From NCBI RefSeq assembly GCF_000263715.2, contig NZ_CM001514.1, positions 854,936 to 918,935 of the forward strand: a stretch of DNA of 64,000 nucleotides, given 5' to 3'. The stretch is from Pseudomonas synxantha BG33R (GTDB lineage: Bacteria; Pseudomonadota; Gammaproteobacteria; Pseudomonadales; Pseudomonadaceae). The position numbers and the translations under genes are program-made. The notes below the pieces were generated by a model that was not told where the DNA came from, searched no databases, and saw only the letters and a list, made by a program, of their open reading frames with translations. Shown here piece by piece: positions 62,840 to 64,000 of this stretch; position 1 is the stretch's first letter; each line of letters starts with the position of its first letter.

Positions 62840-64000
62840 ATGAATCTGCTCAAATCGTTGGCTGCGGTCAGCTCTATCACGATGATCTCCCGGGTTTTGG
62901 GGTTTGTGCGTGACACTCTGCTGGCGCGCATCTTTGGCGCCAGTATGGCCACGGATGCCTTCTTTATTGCCTTCAAACTCCCAAACCTGCTGCGACGGAT
63001 CTTTGCCGAAGGCGCGTTTTCCCAGGCGTTCGTGCCGATTCTGGCCGAATACAAGACCCAGCATGGTGAGGAGGCGACTCGTACGTTCATCGCCTACGTC
63101 TCGGGTTTGCTGACGCTGGTGCTGATGCTGGTAACCATCGTCGGGATGCTCGCCGCGCCCTGGGTGATCTGGGCCACGGCGCCCGGTTTTGCCAATACGC
63201 CGGAAAAGTTTGCGCTCACCACTGATCTGCTGCGGGTGACCTTTCCTTATATATTGCTGATTTCCCTGTCTTCGCTCGCCGGGGCGATCCTCAATACCTG
63301 GAATCGTTTCTCGGTACCGGCCTTTGTGCCGACCTTGCTGAACGTCAGCATGATTATTTTTGCGCTGTTCCTTACGCCGTATTTCGATCCGCCCGTCATG
63401 GCCCTGGGCTGGGCGGTCCTGGCCGGCGGCCTGGCGCAGTTGCTGTACCAACTCCCGCACCTGAAAAAAATCGGCATGCTCGTACTGCCACGCCTGAACC
63501 TCAAGGACACCGGCGTCTGGCGCGTGATGCGCAATATGCTGCCGGCGATACTCGGGGTATCGGTCAGTCAGATTTCCCTGATCATCAACACCGCGTTTGC
63601 CTCGTTGCTGGTATCCGGCTCGGTATCGTGGATGTACTACGCCGACCGCTTGATGGAGTTGCCATCCGGTGTGCTTGGCGTGGCATTGGGCACGATCCTG
63701 CTGCCCACCCTGGCACGCACCTACGCCAGCAAGGATCGTCAGGAGTATTCGCGCATTCTCGATTGGGGCCTGCGTCTGTGCTTCCTGCTGGTGTTGCCGT
63801 GCGCCTTGGCCCTGGGAATCCTGGCCGAACCGCTGACGGTCTCGCTGTTTCAATACGGGCAATTCGATGCGCATGACGCCTTGATGACCCAGCACGCGCT
63901 GGTTGCCTACTCTGTCGGCCTGCTCGGCATTATTGTGATCAAGGTGCTGGCACCGGGCTTCTACGCGCAGCAAAACATCCGTACGCCGGTGAAAATCGCG
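62840..64000 (+). CDS. murJ: Lipid II flippase MurJ (partial, cut by window end)
   Basis: The first 387 residues of the MurJ/MviN flippase, which exports lipid II for peptidoglycan. [20 protein letters not shown] and the hydrophobic segments [40 protein letters not shown] and [20 protein letters not shown] are typical. The frame is still open at base 64000. The neighbour rpsT is on the opposite strand, as in other Pseudomonas. Confidence 0.97.
   Translation, partial: MNLLKSLAAVSSITMISRVLGFVRDTLLARIFGASMATDAFFIAFKLPNLLRRIFAEGAFSQAFVPILAEYKTQHGEEATRTFIAYVSGLLTLVLMLVTIVGMLAAPWVIWATAPGFANTPEKFALTTDLLRVTFPYILLISLSSLAGAILNTWNRFSVPAFVPTLLNVSMIIFALFLTPYFDPPVMALGWAVLAGGLAQLLYQLPHLKKIGMLVLPRLNLKDTGVWRVMRNMLPAILGVSVSQISLIINTAFASLLVSGSVSWMYYADRLMELPSGVLGVALGTILLPTLARTYASKDRQEYSRILDWGLRLCFLLVLPCALALGILAEPLTVSLFQYGQFDAHDALMTQHALVAYSVGLLGIIVIKVLAPGFYAQQNIRTPVKIA

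Noticed and set aside
62837..63973. Open frame of 378 codons on the minus strand
   Set aside because: Antisense to murJ; Gln/Arg/Gly-rich without motif.

Overview
The window is a chromosomal segment of a Pseudomonas of the P. fluorescens group. Three things support this. The housekeeping order prs - tRNA-Gln - ispE - lolB - TPR lipoprotein - hemA - prfA - prmC - moeB - murI - pagL, and algW - Nif3-like - cysD - cysNC, is the order I recall from Pseudomonas. REP/REPIN hairpins of the GTGGGAGCTGGCTTGCCTGC and GTGGGAGGGGGCTTGCTCCC types lie between genes. The secretion cluster follows the rsp/rsc organisation of plant-associated fluorescent pseudomonads. I see no insertion sequence, integrase, prophage, CRISPR array or rRNA.

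Layout. 1-7.0 kb: two REPINs around a small Pseudomonas-type protein gene, a divergent AraC regulator/LysE exporter pair, D-Ala-D-Ala ligase, PgeF-type multicopper oxidase-like protein, a lipoprotein gamma-glutamyltransferase and a PhzF-like isomerase. 7.1 kb: tRNA-Met(CAT). 7.4-25.6 kb: a complete-looking Hrp1-type type III secretion system (T3SS) cluster. 25.8-37.7 kb: core genes ychF, pth, rplY, prs, tRNA-Gln(TTG), ispE, lolB, a TPR lipoprotein, then hemA-prfA-prmC-moeB-murI. 37.8 kb: pagL. 38.5-48.5 kb: a tightly packed minus-strand set of photolyase, MerR regulator, cyclopropane-synthase-like and FAD oxidoreductase genes, which looks like a light or singlet-oxygen response regulon. 48.7-64 kb: TIGR01777 epimerase, hemH, a TonB-dependent siderophore receptor, algW, Nif3-like, cysD-cysNC, a lysophospholipid acyltransferase, pta, DUF3565, an SlyD-like FKBP, rpsT and the start of murJ, which runs off the window.

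The T3SS cluster has a regulatory circuit that can be read from the DNA. RspR, one sigma54 enhancer-binding protein with no receiver domain, faces a GG-N10-GC sigma54 promoter in front of the ECF sigma gene rspL, with a dyad about 100 bp upstream that could be its binding site. RspL-type Hrp boxes (GGAACC-N16-CCACACA and a one-mismatch version) precede rspJ and rspA. The rspJ-rscVN..QRSTU operon (plus strand) supplies the export gate, ATPase, C-ring and export apparatus. The rspAB-rscJ-rspDEFG-rscC-rspTV set (minus strand) supplies pilin, inner rod, rings, stator, chaperones, secretin and pilotin. The two sets converge with their stop codons touching. No harpin, translocator or effector gene is recognisable here. 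The cluster sits between tRNA-Met and ychF, consistent with insertion at a tRNA-linked site.

The second accessory system is the MerR/photolyase region. Three TGTACA-type half-site pairs with exactly 12 bp between half-sites lie at the two promoters that would drive the 9-11 genes of this region, which is a strong sign of one local MerR/LitR-type regulon.
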